The notes: generated from the sequence alone by a model not told the origin. DNA of 64,000 nt from Burkholderiaceae bacterium (GCA_017856435.1 JAFMFB010000007.1:1-64000); one strand, 5' to 3'. Shown: positions 23,077 through 32,594, counted from the first letter of the stretch. Translations and numbers: made by a program.

Positions 23077-25367
23077 GCCTTCACCTTAGGATCGGTCATC
23101 AAGTCGCGCTTTTCGGCCACATCATCAAGGTCCACATCCATATTGCGAGCTTGCGCCGTGTAGAGGTTGTAATAGGTCCCCTGGAGGGACATCAGCAGGT
23201 CATGGGTGCCTTCTTCAACCACCTGCCCCTTGTCCATCACCACCAGCCGATCGGCTCGCTGCAGCGTCGACAATCGGTGCGCAATGGCAATCGTTGTTCG
23301 ACCATGCACCAGATTGTCCAGCGCCTTCTGAATTTCCTTTTCCGTCTCAGAATCAACCGACGCGGTGGCCTCATCCAGAATCAGGATGCGCGGATCGATC
23401 AGCAAGGCACGGGCGATCGAAATTCTCTGGCGCTCACCGCCTGACAGCCCTTGCCCGCGCTCGCCCACCAGGGAGTCGTAGCCCTGCGGCAGACGCAGGA
23501 TGAACTCATGGGCATGCGCGGCGCGCGCGGCGGCAATGATTTCCTCGCGAGTGGCATCGGGCTTGCCATAGGCAATGTTTTCAGCAATCGACCCGAAGAA
23601 CAGGTAGGGTTCCTGCAACACCAGGCCGATATGGCGACGGTAATCGGCCACCGAAAAAGAGCGGATATCGACTCCGTCCAGCCGGATGGAACCTTCGGTC
23701 ACATCGTAGAAGCGACAGATCAGGTTGACCAGGGTACTCTTGCCCGAGCCGCTATGGCCCACCAACCCGATCATCTCGCCGGGCTGGATGGTCAGGGAGA
23801 TATCCCGGTTGACGCCCCGGTTGCCATAGCGGAAACCGACATGACGCAACTCGATCAAACCCCTCACCTGTTGAATTTGTACCGGCTGGGCTGGCTCGGG
23901 CACGCTGGAGACATGGTCGAGGATGTCAAAGATCCGCTTGGCGGCCGAAGCTGATTTTTCGGTCCAGGAAACAATTCGGCTCATTGAGTCCAGGCGACCG
24001 TAAAAACGGCTGATATAGGCAATGAAGGCGGTCAGGACACCCACTGTGATCTGATCGTTGGCAACCAACCAGATACCAAACCCCCAGACCACCAGCAAGC
24101 CAGCCTCAGTCAAAAATGAAATGCTGGGCGTAAAGAGGGACCAAATCCGGTTGATTTTGTCGTTCACCACCAGGTTATGTCGGTTGGCCTCCAGGAAGCG
24201 GCCCGATTCACGTCCTTCCTGGGCAAACGCTTTGACCACGCGAATGCCTGGAATGGTATCGGTCAGGACATTGGTCACCTCTGACCAGACCCGGTCAATT
24301 TTTTCAAAACCAGTTTTCAGATGTTCCCGTACCGCGTGAATCATCCACATGATGATGGGCAGAGGCAACAGGGTCACCAGCGCCAACCAAGGGTTGATTG
24401 AGAACAGGATGGCAGCAGTCATCAGAAGCATCACCACATCGGTGATGAAATCCAGCAGGTGCAGTGATAGAAACAGGCAGATACGGTCGGTTTCGCTGCC
24501 AATGCGCGCCACCAGATCACCGGTCCGCTTGCCGCCAAAATATTCCAGGGACAGACGCATCAGATGGTCATAGGTGGCGGTTCGCAGATCGGCTCCAATC
24601 CGCTCGGACACCAGGGCCAGAATATAGGTGCGCGCCCAGGTCAGGGCCCAGGCCACGACGGCCGCAAGCAGCAATCCGCCCAGGTAGAGCCCTACCAGTC
24701 CAGGGTCAATCTGCTTGCCGCTCTGAAAGGGAATCAGCACATCGTCCATCAAGGGCATGGTGAGATAGGGCGGTACCAGGCTGGCCGCCGTCCCCAACAG
24801 GGTCAGGATCAGGCCCCAGAGGAGTTGGCCGCGATAGGGGTGGGCAAAGCGCCAGAGGCGCAGCAGGGTCCAGGTGGACGGTGGCGTATGGATGACCTTG
24901 GCACAAATTGGACATTCGTCCTGGTCGGGCTCCAGGGGGGCCTTGCAGCTGGGGCAGAGCTGAGTATCAGGCTGCGCCACCGGTTGCCCGCTGGCCTGAC
25001 TTTCGCTGCGCAACTGAAACTGCTCAAATAGGCGCATGGCCTGTAGATTGCGCCCCAAGGTAAAACACCAGTCTGCCTGCCGTCCCTGCGCATCCAGCAG
25101 TTCAAGGTGTCCCACTCCGGCATGGTCTGAGTGCCGCAGCTGCAGCTCGGGGCGATAAGGCCAGGACCGCCAATCGGCAGCACCAACCTCCCGTGCCAGC
25201 AGGCGCTCATCGGTGGCCAGAACCAGGCCTTCGCCAAACGACAAGGCAGCGTCGAGGTCAACCTCCAGCGCGGCCCGGACGTTCTCCCCTGCGTGGAGCT
25301 GTGATTGAACGTCTGCTCGCCAGGAGGCGGGGATTTCGTTCAATAATTCGTCTGCTGTGGGCTTCAT
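23073..25367 (-). CDS. ABC exporter with N-terminal zinc-ribbon region, cyanophycin locus
   Basis: 764-residue fused ABC half-transporter (TMD plus NBD). Residues 1-165 are not part of a normal exporter. They comprise a small beta-rich PH-like region (LVLATDERLLAREVG) and a zinc ribbon CPSCKAPLEPDQDECPIC near residues 138-155. Six membrane segments follow from about 180 to 460. The ATPase has Walker A GLVGHSGSGKSTLVN near 540, signature LSGGERQRISIARALL and Walker B ILILDEATASVDSETE. Co-translated with DUF1854 and divergent from two cyanophycin synthetases. Transporters in this setting are annotated as cyanophycin-associated, but the substrate is unknown. It might move dipeptide, arginine or aspartate, or act on the granule. 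The start may be leaderless (see 25377-25405). Confidence 0.9.
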   Translation of the reverse strand: MKPTADELLNEIPASWRADVQSQLHAGENVRAALEVDLDAALSFGEGLVLATDERLLAREVGAADWRSWPYRPELQLRHSDHAGVGHLELLDAQGRQADWCFTLGRNLQAMRLFEQFQLRSESQASGQPVAQPDTQLCPSCKAPLEPDQDECPICAKVIHTPPSTWTLLRLWRFAHPYRGQLLWGLILTLLGTAASLVPPYLTMPLMDDVLIPFQSGKQIDPGLVGLYLGGLLLAAVVAWALTWARTYILALVSERIGADLRTATYDHLMRLSLEYFGGKRTGDLVARIGSETDRICLFLSLHLLDFITDVVMLLMTAAILFSINPWLALVTLLPLPIIMWMIHAVREHLKTGFEKIDRVWSEVTNVLTDTIPGIRVVKAFAQEGRESGRFLEANRHNLVVNDKINRIWSLFTPSISFLTEAGLLVVWGFGIWLVANDQITVGVLTAFIAYISRFYGRLDSMSRIVSWTEKSASAAKRIFDILDHVSSVPEPAQPVQIQQVRGLIELRHVGFRYGNRGVNRDISLTIQPGEMIGLVGHSGSGKSTLVNLICRFYDVTEGSIRLDGVDIRSFSVADYRRHIGLVLQEPYLFFGSIAENIAYGKPDATREEIIAAARAAHAHEFILRLPQGYDSLVGERGQGLSGGERQRISIARALLIDPRILILDEATASVDSETEKEIQKALDNLVHGRTTIAIAHRLSTLQRADRLVVMDKGQVVEEGTHDLLMSLQGTYYNLYTAQARNMDVDLDDVAEKRDLMTDPKVKA

Positions 25368-25376
25368 GTCTGTTGT

Positions 25377-25405
25377 AATCTAACCGGTGTGATTATTTGC
25401 GGCAA
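25377..25405 (-). promoter_or_regulatory. Candidate sigma-70 promoter of the ABC exporter operon
   Basis: On the minus strand, TTGCCG (25405-25400) and TAGATT (25382-25377) are separated by exactly 17 bases and each matches four of six consensus positions. Transcription would begin around 25370, only a few bases before the ATG at 25367. The exporter mRNA could therefore be nearly leaderless; no ribosome site is seen. Confidence 0.4.
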
Positions 25406-25440
25406 AACGGCCAACCCATAGAAAGTGTTATTGGCAATAA
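25396..25440. promoter_or_regulatory. Two palindromes in the divergent cyanophycin promoter region
   Basis: TTTGC-G-GCAAA at 25396-25406 and TTATTG-G-CAATAA at 25428-25440 are both perfect odd-length palindromes, with centres 33 bases apart, about three helical turns. The first overlaps the -35 of the exporter promoter and a possible TTGCGG -35 on the plus strand. This is a natural position for a regulator that co-ordinates exporter and synthetases. The remainder of the 127-bp gap shows no other signal. Confidence 0.4.
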
Positions 25441-25494
25441 AAAACTCACAACCCACCTAGGCTCAATGGCCTGCGGTAGGAACCGGCTGGATTC

Positions 25495-27660
25495 ATGACA
25501 AGGAAAAACATTCAATTGCTCAGGGTGACCCACCTCAAGGGCCCCAATATTTGGACCTACCGTCCCGTCATCGAAGCTTGGGTCGATATCGGCGAGCTGG
25601 AAGATTTCCCCTCCAACACCCTGCCCGGATTCTACGAGCGTTTGACAGCCTGGCTGCCCGGCCTAATCGAGCATCGCTGCGGCGTCGGTGAACGCGGAGG
25701 GTTTTTGTTGCGCTTGCGCGAGGGAACCTGGGCCGGCCATATCCTGGAACATGTTGCGATTGAACTGCAGAACCTATCCGGCATGCAGTTGGGTTTTGGC
25801 AAGGCCCGCCAGACCAGCCAGCGCGGCATCTACAAGGTGGCATTTCGAACCCGACAGGAAGAGGTGGGCCGCGCCGCGCTCGAGTCTGCCCGCGACCTGG
25901 TCATGGCCGCCATCGAGGACACGCCGTTTAACGTCGATTTGGCCGTGGCCAGGCTGCGCGAACTGCGCGAACGCTGGTATCTGGGCCCGAGCACCGAGCA
26001 TATAGTGGCGGCCGCGATTGACCGCCAAATCCCGCACATCCGACTCAATGAGGGCAATTTGGTTCAACTGGGCTATGGCGCGGCCCAACACCGAATCTGG
26101 ACTGCAGAGACTGACCTGACCAGTGCGATTGCCGAGGGCATCGCGCGCGACAAGACCCTGACCAAAACCCTGCTGAAAACCTGCGGCGTCCCGGTCCCTG
26201 AAGGAGAAGAGGTGGAAAGCCCCGAGCAGGCCTGGGAAGTGGCTCAGGAGATTGGCCTGCCGGTGACCGTCAAGCCAACCGATGCCAACCATGGACGGGG
26301 GGTGTTTACCGACCTGCGTGACCGCAAGGATATTGAACAGGCTTATCAGGCAGCCGACAAGGAAGGCAACGGGGTGCTGGTGGAGCGCTTTGTCAAGGGT
26401 GAAGCCCATCGCCTGCTGGTGGTTGGCAGCCAGGTTGTAGCCGCCACGCGGGGCAAGATGCAGACCGTGGTGGGCGATGGCCAATCCAGTGTGCTGCAGT
26501 TGATTGACCTGCAAATCAACAGCGACCCGCGCTGCGGCGAGGAAGAGGAGTTTCCGCTAGAACCCCTGGTGCTGGACAAGGAACCCATCGTACAGCTTGA
26601 ACTGGCTCGCCAGGGTCTGAGCGCTCAGGCAATTGTCCCAGCTGGCCAAACTGTCCTGCTGAAACGAAACGGCGATCTAGCCTATGACGAGACCGACCTG
26701 GTCCATCCCAAGGTGGCTGAAGTGGCGGCCTTGGCGGCACGTGTGGTGGGCCTGGACATCGCCGGCATAGACATGGTGGTTCAGGATATTTCCCGACCCC
26801 TGCCTGAACAGCAAGGCGCCATTATTGAAGTAAACGCTGGCCCCGGCCTGCTGATGCACCTCAAGCCCGCTGAAGGCGAGCCGCGAAATGTAGGCAAGGC
26901 CATCATGGAGCATTTGTTTCCAGGCCAGGATCAGGGGCGGATTCCTGTTGTGGGCGTCACTGGCAGCGGCAACACCACCCGCATTGCACGGCTGGTGGCC
27001 TGGCTTTTGCACATCAGCGGCAAGCAGGTCGGGCTCGCCTGCCATGATGGTTTTTTCCTGAATGAGCGTCAGGTGGATGCAAGCAACGCCATGAACTGGG
27101 AAACCGGACAGCGCCTGCTGATCAACCGCAGCCTGCAAGCTGCCGTGTTTGAGAATGACAGCCGCATGATTTTGTCTGAAGGCTTGGCGTATGACCGCTG
27201 CACCGTGGGTGTGGTGACCGGTCTGGGCGACCCCTCGGAGCTGCAGGAGTTTTACATCGACGACCCGGACCGTCTGTTCACCGTCCTGCGCACCCAGGTG
27301 GATGTCGTGCTGCCCTGGGGCGTGGCGGTCCTCAATGCTGATGACCCCAAGGTGGTTGAAATGGCCGAACTGTCTGACGGGGAAGTGATCTTTTACGGCC
27401 TGCAGGCGGACTCAGCGGACTTGCTCAGTCACGCCAGCACGGGCGGGCGCACTGTCTTTTTGCGCGACGGTCAGATCACCCTTGCCAAAGGCAAAGAGGA
27501 ATCCATCCTGATGCCGCTGCATTCCCTCAAGCCTTCCAAGGTTGCCCAACCCCAGATGGTTTTGGCCGCTGTGGCAACCGCCTGGGCGTTGGACATACCT
27601 CTTGAATTGATGGGGGCGGGTCTGCGCACCTTTGACGCCAAACAAGAACCAAATTTCTGA
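25495..27660 (+). CDS. Cyanophycin synthetase paralogue with degenerate, truncated Mur-ligase half
   Basis: 721 residues; the neighbouring full enzyme has 857. The N-terminal domain (1-160) and ATP-grasp domain (about 210-470) look intact: VTVKPTDANHGRGVFTDLRD, GVLVERFVKGEAHRLLVVGS and IEVNAGPGLLMHLKP. The Mur-ligase-like half is damaged. The P-loop reads VTGSGNTTR near residue 487 where the partner has VTGTNGKTTT, so the lysine is lost and one residue is missing. ETARGG has become ENDSRM and TNIGAGDHLG has become TGLGDPSEL. The protein stops about 130 residues early. It can probably still use ATP in the grasp domain but not add arginine by the Mur-type site. In this it resembles cyanobacterial CphA2, which polymerises ready-made beta-Asp-Arg. 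The second synthetase starts one base after its stop. Confidence 0.88.
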   Translation: MTRKNIQLLRVTHLKGPNIWTYRPVIEAWVDIGELEDFPSNTLPGFYERLTAWLPGLIEHRCGVGERGGFLLRLREGTWAGHILEHVAIELQNLSGMQLGFGKARQTSQRGIYKVAFRTRQEEVGRAALESARDLVMAAIEDTPFNVDLAVARLRELRERWYLGPSTEHIVAAAIDRQIPHIRLNEGNLVQLGYGAAQHRIWTAETDLTSAIAEGIARDKTLTKTLLKTCGVPVPEGEEVESPEQAWEVAQEIGLPVTVKPTDANHGRGVFTDLRDRKDIEQAYQAADKEGNGVLVERFVKGEAHRLLVVGSQVVAATRGKMQTVVGDGQSSVLQLIDLQINSDPRCGEEEEFPLEPLVLDKEPIVQLELARQGLSAQAIVPAGQTVLLKRNGDLAYDETDLVHPKVAEVAALAARVVGLDIAGIDMVVQDISRPLPEQQGAIIEVNAGPGLLMHLKPAEGEPRNVGKAIMEHLFPGQDQGRIPVVGVTGSGNTTRIARLVAWLLHISGKQVGLACHDGFFLNERQVDASNAMNWETGQRLLINRSLQAAVFENDSRMILSEGLAYDRCTVGVVTGLGDPSELQEFYIDDPDRLFTVLRTQVDVVLPWGVAVLNADDPKVVEMAELSDGEVIFYGLQADSADLLSHASTGGRTVFLRDGQITLAKGKEESILMPLHSLKPSKVAQPQMVLAAVATAWALDIPLELMGAGLRTFDAKQEPNF

Positions 27661-27661
27661 C

Positions 27662-30235
27662 ATGAAAGTTTCACGCATTCGCGCGCTGCGAGGCCCTAAT
27701 CTGTGGAGCCACCATACTTCGATCGAAGCGGTAGTGCACTGCACCCCTGAGGAGATCAGCCTCAATCCCCGGGAGGAATTCGGTTTCCGTTTGCGTGCCC
27801 GTTTTCCCGGCATTCTGCCCCTCACCCCAATCGGCCAGGATGAAAATGTATCGATGGCCCATGTACTGGAGGTGGCCGCTTTGGCCCTGCAGGCCCAGGC
27901 CGGATGTACGGTCAGCTTCAGCCGCACCACCGCCACCGTCGAGCCCGGCGTATTTCAGGTGGTGGTCGAATACACCGAAGAGGATGTCGGTCGAATGGCG
28001 ATTGACATGGCCGAGCAACTTTGCCAGGCGGCCCTAGAAGACTCGCCCTTTGACCTGGCCAAGGCTTTGGCGGAGTTGCGCGAGCTGGATGAAGACATCC
28101 GCCTGGGGCCCAGTACCGGATCGATTGTGAACGCAGCCCTGGCCCGTGGCATTCCCTACCGCAGGCTGACGACTGGCAGCATGATTGCCTTTGGATGGGG
28201 CAGCAAGCAACGCCGGATTCAGGCCGCCGAGATCGACAAAACCAGCGCCATCGCTGAATCGATTGCACAAGACAAGGAACTCACCAAGAAACTTCTGGCG
28301 GCCGCTGGTGTGCCTGTGCCGACGGGACGCGAAGTCGATTCGGTTGAGCAGGCCTGGGAAGCCGCGCAGGTCATTGGTTTGCCCGTGGTCATCAAACCGA
28401 AGAAGGGTAACCAGGGCAAGGGTGTCACCGTCAATATCAACAGCCGCGAGCAACTGGCGGCGGCTTACGCAGCGGCACAGGAATACGACAACGAAATCCT
28501 GGTCGAGCGATTTTTGCCCGGTAACGACTACCGCCTGCTGGTGGTTGGAGACCGTCTGGTGGCTGCGGCTCGCCGGGATCCTCCCAGCGTGGTGGGCGAT
28601 GGTATCCATAGCGTGCGCGAACTGGTGGAAACGGTCAACAAGGATCCGCGACGCGGAACCGGACATGCCACCTCACTGACAAAAATACGCTTTGATGACA
28701 TTGCCTTGACCTGCCTGGGCCTGCAAGGGCTTCAGGCTGACTCCATTCCTGCCAAAGGCAACCGTGTCAACCTGCGTCACAACGCCAACCTCTCAACCGG
28801 CGGCAGTGCCACCGATGTCACGGACGACGTTCATCCTGAGGTCGCCATGCGCGCTGTTGCTGCCGCCCAGATGGTGGGGCTGGATGTCTGTGGCGTTGAC
28901 ATGGTCTGCGAGAGCATTTTGAATCCCCTGGAAAAGCAGGGTGGCGGTATTGTGGAAGTCAATGCTGCGCCTGGCCTGCGCATGCACCTGGCCCCGTCCT
29001 ATGGCAAGGGGCGTGCCGTGGGTGAAGCCATCGTCCAGCACATGTTCGGCGATCATGAAACTGGGCGTATCCCCGTGGTTGCCGTCACTGGAACCAATGG
29101 CAAGACCACCACCGTACGCCTGATTGCCTACCTGCTCGAAATCAGCGGCCTGCGGGTGGGCATGACAGGAACCGACGGCGTCTATATCAGCGGCGAATGC
29201 ATCGACACCGGTGACTGCAGCGGCCCGAAAAGCGCGCGCAGCGTCTTGGCCCACCCCAATGTGGATGCTGCCGTGCTGGAAACAGCGCGGGGCGGTATCT
29301 TGCGCGAAGGGCTGGCCTTTGATCGTTGCGATGTCGCGGTGGTCACCAACATCGGAGCGGGTGATCATCTGGGATTGAACTTCATTACCACGGTGGAGGA
29401 TCTGGCGGTGCTCAAGCGGGTCGTTGTCCAGAACATTGCCCCCGCCGGCATGGCCGTGCTCAATGCAGCCGATCCCATGGTGGTTGAGATGGCCAACCAT
29501 AACCGGGGGGCCCAGGTTACTTTCTTCGCCCTCGATCGAAACCATCCGGTGATGGCGACCCATCTGGCGCAGGGCCGGCGAGCCGTGTTTACCGAATCGG
29601 GCCATCTGGTGATTGCAGAAGGCAACCGCAGGCAAAGCGTTCCCTTGTCCGATATACCGCTTACCCATGGCGGCCTGATCGGATTCCAGGTCGAAAATGT
29701 GATGGCAGCCGCGGCAGCGGCCTGGGCGCTGGGTCTGGACTGGCAGGTGATTTGCCGTGGCCTGGCCAGCTTTACCAATGACAACGACAACGCGCAGGGG
29801 CGCTTCAATGTCTTTAACTTTCGTGGCGCCCAGGTGATCGCCGACTATGGCCACAATCCCGATGCGATGCAGGCCCTGGTCCGCGCGGTCGAGGCCATGC
29901 CGGCTCGGCGGCGCTCGGTGGTCATCAGTGGCGCCGGTGATCGGCGTGATGAAGACATACGCGAACAGACCCGCATTCTGGGTCGGGCCTTTGACCAGGT
30001 TGTTTTGTACCAGGATGCCTGCCAGCGCGGTCGCGCTGACGGCGAGGTTCTGGCGCTGCTACGCGAGGGCCTGGCAGGTGCGCAGCGAACCGGTGAAGTC
30101 CAGGAAATCTATGGTGAATTTCTTGCCATTGACACCGCACTGGACCGGCTTGGGGACGGTGATCTGTGTCTCGTTCTGGTCGACCAGGTGGAACTGGCAC
30201 TCGAACATATCCGTAAGCGTGTCGCCCAGGGATAG
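27662..30235 (+). CDS. cphA: Cyanophycin synthetase
   Basis: 857 residues, the usual length. Makes multi-L-arginyl-poly-L-aspartate: the ATP-grasp domain adds Asp to the backbone and the Mur-ligase domain adds Arg to its side chain. The ATP-grasp region has VVIKPKKGNQGKGVTVNINS, EILVERFLPGNDYRLLVVGD and IVEVNAAPGLRMHLAP. The Mur-type P-loop VAVTGTNGKTTTVRLIAYLL is near residue 475, followed by ETARGGILREGLAFDRCDVA, TNIGAGDHLG and IADYGHNPDAMQALV near 730. I chose the ATG at 27662, one base after the paralogue's stop; a GTG/ATG further upstream would lie inside that gene. No clear ribosome site, so coupling is likely. No cyanophycinase gene is in the window. Confidence 0.96.
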   Translation: MKVSRIRALRGPNLWSHHTSIEAVVHCTPEEISLNPREEFGFRLRARFPGILPLTPIGQDENVSMAHVLEVAALALQAQAGCTVSFSRTTATVEPGVFQVVVEYTEEDVGRMAIDMAEQLCQAALEDSPFDLAKALAELRELDEDIRLGPSTGSIVNAALARGIPYRRLTTGSMIAFGWGSKQRRIQAAEIDKTSAIAESIAQDKELTKKLLAAAGVPVPTGREVDSVEQAWEAAQVIGLPVVIKPKKGNQGKGVTVNINSREQLAAAYAAAQEYDNEILVERFLPGNDYRLLVVGDRLVAAARRDPPSVVGDGIHSVRELVETVNKDPRRGTGHATSLTKIRFDDIALTCLGLQGLQADSIPAKGNRVNLRHNANLSTGGSATDVTDDVHPEVAMRAVAAAQMVGLDVCGVDMVCESILNPLEKQGGGIVEVNAAPGLRMHLAPSYGKGRAVGEAIVQHMFGDHETGRIPVVAVTGTNGKTTTVRLIAYLLEISGLRVGMTGTDGVYISGECIDTGDCSGPKSARSVLAHPNVDAAVLETARGGILREGLAFDRCDVAVVTNIGAGDHLGLNFITTVEDLAVLKRVVVQNIAPAGMAVLNAADPMVVEMANHNRGAQVTFFALDRNHPVMATHLAQGRRAVFTESGHLVIAEGNRRQSVPLSDIPLTHGGLIGFQVENVMAAAAAAWALGLDWQVICRGLASFTNDNDNAQGRFNVFNFRGAQVIADYGHNPDAMQALVRAVEAMPARRRSVVISGAGDRRDEDIREQTRILGRAFDQVVLYQDACQRGRADGEVLALLREGLAGAQRTGEVQEIYGEFLAIDTALDRLGDGDLCLVLVDQVELALEHIRKRVAQG

Positions 30236-30262
30236 CCGACAGCTCCGAACCTGAAAAGTCCT

Positions 30263-31270
30263 TCAGCGCTCCCTGGCAGGGTCTCGCCCCATCAGCGTTG
30301 CCACCGCCGCTGAAGGCTGCAAGCGCCCATCCAGCAGGGCCACCACCCCTTCGGAAATCGGCATCGAAACACCAAGCGCCTGGGCTCGCTGAACCACGGT
30401 ACGGGCCGAATAGACACCCTCGGCCACATGGCCCAGTGAGGTGACGGCCTCTTTAAGGCTAAGTCCCTTGGCCAACTGCAGTCCCACCTGGCGATTGCGA
30501 CTGAGGTCGCCAGTGGCCGTCAGGACCAGATCCCCTAAGCCCGAAAGTCCCATGAAGGTCTCGGCCTTGGCGCCCAGCGCGATACCCAGCCGGGTCATCT
30601 CTGCCAGCCCACGTGTGATCAGGGCTGCCCTGGCGTTGAGTCCCAGTTGCAAGCCATCGCAGAGTCCGGTAGCAATAGCCAACACATTCTTGACCGCACC
30701 GCCCACCTCCACGCCCACAATGTCCTCATTGGCATAGACCCGCATCACGCTGTTATGAAACGCGGCCACCAGGGCATCACGTACGGCGCTGTGGGCACTG
30801 GCTGCCACCAGAGCTGTGGGCTGGCCAAGCGCTACCTCCTGGGCAAAACTCGGGCCGCTAAGAACCCCGGCTTGCAACAAGGGCGCTGCCTGCGCTTGAA
30901 CTTCATGCCCCAACATGCCGAAGGCCTCGCCCTGGGCGGCTTCAAACCCCTTGCAAAGCCATGCCACCGGGCGGCCACAATCGTGCACCGCCTGCAACAT
31001 ACCGCGTAGACCCGCCATCGGTGTGGCAATTACCACCAGTTCATGGTGGTGCGCCAATTCAGCCACCGTTTGTTGCCTGCAGATCTGCAGGGACTCAGGC
31101 AGTTCAATGCCCGGGAGATAACGGCGATTGACTCGCTGCGCAGTCATCTGGGCAGCCTGCGCTGTATCCCTGGCCCACAGACTGACCTGGTGGCGTCCCT
31201 GGCCGTGGCGACTGGCACTGATGGCCAAAGCCGTACCCCAAGCCCCTGCACCCAGCACCAGTATCTTCAT
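30263..31270 (-). CDS. gpsA: Glycerol-3-phosphate dehydrogenase [NAD(P)+]
   Basis: 335 residues. Reduces dihydroxyacetone phosphate to sn-glycerol-3-phosphate for phospholipid synthesis in the cytoplasm. The N-terminal Rossmann motif is [20 protein letters not shown], followed by [37 protein letters not shown] and the catalytic [20 protein letters not shown] near residue 190 with its lysine. [20 protein letters not shown] is also typical. It follows secB by 33 bp on the same strand, a common betaproteobacterial pairing (grxC-secB-gpsA). Confidence 0.97.
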   Translation of the reverse strand: MKILVLGAGAWGTALAISASRHGQGRHQVSLWARDTAQAAQMTAQRVNRRYLPGIELPESLQICRQQTVAELAHHHELVVIATPMAGLRGMLQAVHDCGRPVAWLCKGFEAAQGEAFGMLGHEVQAQAAPLLQAGVLSGPSFAQEVALGQPTALVAASAHSAVRDALVAAFHNSVMRVYANEDIVGVEVGGAVKNVLAIATGLCDGLQLGLNARAALITRGLAEMTRLGIALGAKAETFMGLSGLGDLVLTATGDLSRNRQVGLQLAKGLSLKEAVTSLGHVAEGVYSARTVVQRAQALGVSMPISEGVVALLDGRLQPSAAVATLMGRDPARER

Positions 31271-31303
31271 CTTTGCCCAGGCCCGGTGACTTCAGGTCTG
31301 CCC

Positions 31304-31735
31304 TTACTGCAGACCCGCCTCTTGCGCCTGCTGCTGTTCGTACATTGACTGGAAATTGATTTCAGCCAGATGAACAGGAGGGAACCCCGCACGCTGAATC
31401 AGGTCTGCCACATTGCCGCGCAGGTAGGGGTAAACGATCTGAGGGCAGGCAATCCCCATGATGGGTCCCATCTGGTCTTGGGCAATATTGCGAATCTCGA
31501 AAATGCCAGCCTGCTTGACCTCTGCCAGAAACACCGTCTGCTCGCCGATCTGGGTATGAACCGTTGCAGCGACCGACACTTCAAAAACATCGTCTGCCAC
31601 CGGGGTCACCTGCACACCCATCTGGATATCCACCGAGGGCTGCTCCTCACTTAAAAGGATGGCTGGGGAATTTGGTTGCTCCAGTGAAGCCTCCTTAAGG
31701 TAAACGCGCTTGATCTGGAATACGGCTTCTTGCAT
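31304..31735 (-). CDS. secB: Protein-export chaperone SecB
   Basis: 143 residues, slightly shorter than usual because the acidic N-terminal lead is absent. Tetrameric cytoplasmic chaperone that holds preproteins unfolded and delivers them to SecA. Recognisable pieces are [20 protein letters not shown] at the start, [40 protein letters not shown] and [21 protein letters not shown] Gln/Ala-rich C-terminus ends the chain. The 156-bp gap upstream to grxC holds no recognised gene or clear signal. Confidence 0.96.
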   Translation of the reverse strand: MQEAVFQIKRVYLKEASLEQPNSPAILLSEEQPSVDIQMGVQVTPVADDVFEVSVAATVHTQIGEQTVFLAEVKQAGIFEIRNIAQDQMGPIMGIACPQIVYPYLRGNVADLIQRAGFPPVHLAEINFQSMYEQQQAQEAGLQ

Positions 31736-31891
31736 TTAAGTACTTTCATTAATTGAACAAGGCCTGACAAAGAACACGCTCTGCCAGGCGATTCAGTTCG
31801 GACTGAAGGATTATCTCAGGGCAGCACGCCCTCGAGAGACGCCAATTCCGGTTGCCCTTGGCAGGGCTGGCCTCAGGGTTCGGCAGTACTT

Positions 31892-32152
31892 TCAGGATGC
31901 CTCTAACAGGGGCACCAGGCCGCCACGTCCATCCAGCGCAATCAGGTCATCGCATCCACCTACATGGGTGTCGCCAATGAAAATCTGGGGCACGGTTCGG
32001 CGACCGGTGATTTCCATCATTCTGGCACGGGCATCCGGATCGGTATCAATACGAATTTCCTCAATCTGGCCTACCCCCTTGGCCTGAAGAATCTGCTTGG
32101 CACGAACGCAATAAGGACAGACTGCGGTGGTGTACATCTTGACTGCTGGCAT
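31892..32152 (-). CDS. grxC: Glutaredoxin 3
   Basis: 86-residue dithiol glutaredoxin. The active site is TAVCPYCVRAKQIL with CPYC at residues 12-15; the glutathione-binding TVPQIFIGDTHVGGCDDLIA follows near residue 53. It reduces disulfides and glutathione mixed disulfides in the cytoplasm. The gene lies between a rhodanese and secB on the same strand, an arrangement common in this group. Confidence 0.96.
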   Translation of the reverse strand: MPAVKMYTTAVCPYCVRAKQILQAKGVGQIEEIRIDTDPDARARMMEITGRRTVPQIFIGDTHVGGCDDLIALDGRGGLVPLLEAS

Positions 32153-32177
32153 GAAAACTACTCCATTGAATTGATGA

Positions 32178-32594
32178 TCAGGCCCGGTCTACCGGCAAAT
32201 TGGCAGCCCGCCAACTGGACAGGCCCCCGTTGAGGGACTGAGCGTTCTGATATCCCAGACCCTTGGCGATTCGCATGGCGCTGCCCGAACGCATACCACT
32301 CTGACAAACAAAGATCAGGGGCAAGGCTTTGTCCTTGACCTCCTGCGGCAATTTCTGCGCCAGCTGAGCCAGCGGAATATGCCTGGCGCCACTCACGTGG
32401 GCAGACGCATATTCGTTGGCCTCGCAAACATCGATCACGATCGCCTTTTCACGGTTGATCAGCTGCACCGCCGCACTAGCCGTCAAGGATCCGCCAGCAG
32501 CACCACGAATGCTGGGCCATAGCAGGAGGCCGCCAGAAGTCAGCGCCAGCAAAAACAAAGTCCAATTGTCCAAAAAGAATTTCACTTGATACAC
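32178..32594 (-). CDS. Membrane-anchored rhodanese-like sulfurtransferase
   Basis: 138 residues. A single N-terminal membrane segment (about residues 8-27, [19 protein letters not shown]) anchors a rhodanese domain. The active cysteine is in [19 protein letters not shown] near residue 97. The fold is complete: [20 protein letters not shown] and [10 protein letters not shown] are visible. Known rhodaneses transfer sulfane sulfur; the acceptor of this one is unknown. It is divergent from gpmA and followed by grxC, so a thiol redox role is plausible. Confidence 0.92.
   Translation of the reverse strand: MYQVKFFLDNWTLFLLALTSGGLLLWPSIRGAAGGSLTASAAVQLINREKAIVIDVCEANEYASAHVSGARHIPLAQLAQKLPQEVKDKALPLIFVCQSGMRSGSAMRIAKGLGYQNAQSLNGGLSSWRAANLPVDRA

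Noticed and set aside
28793-29854. Minus-strand 353-codon frame
   Set aside because: Antisense to the Mur-ligase half of cphA and without recognisable motifs.
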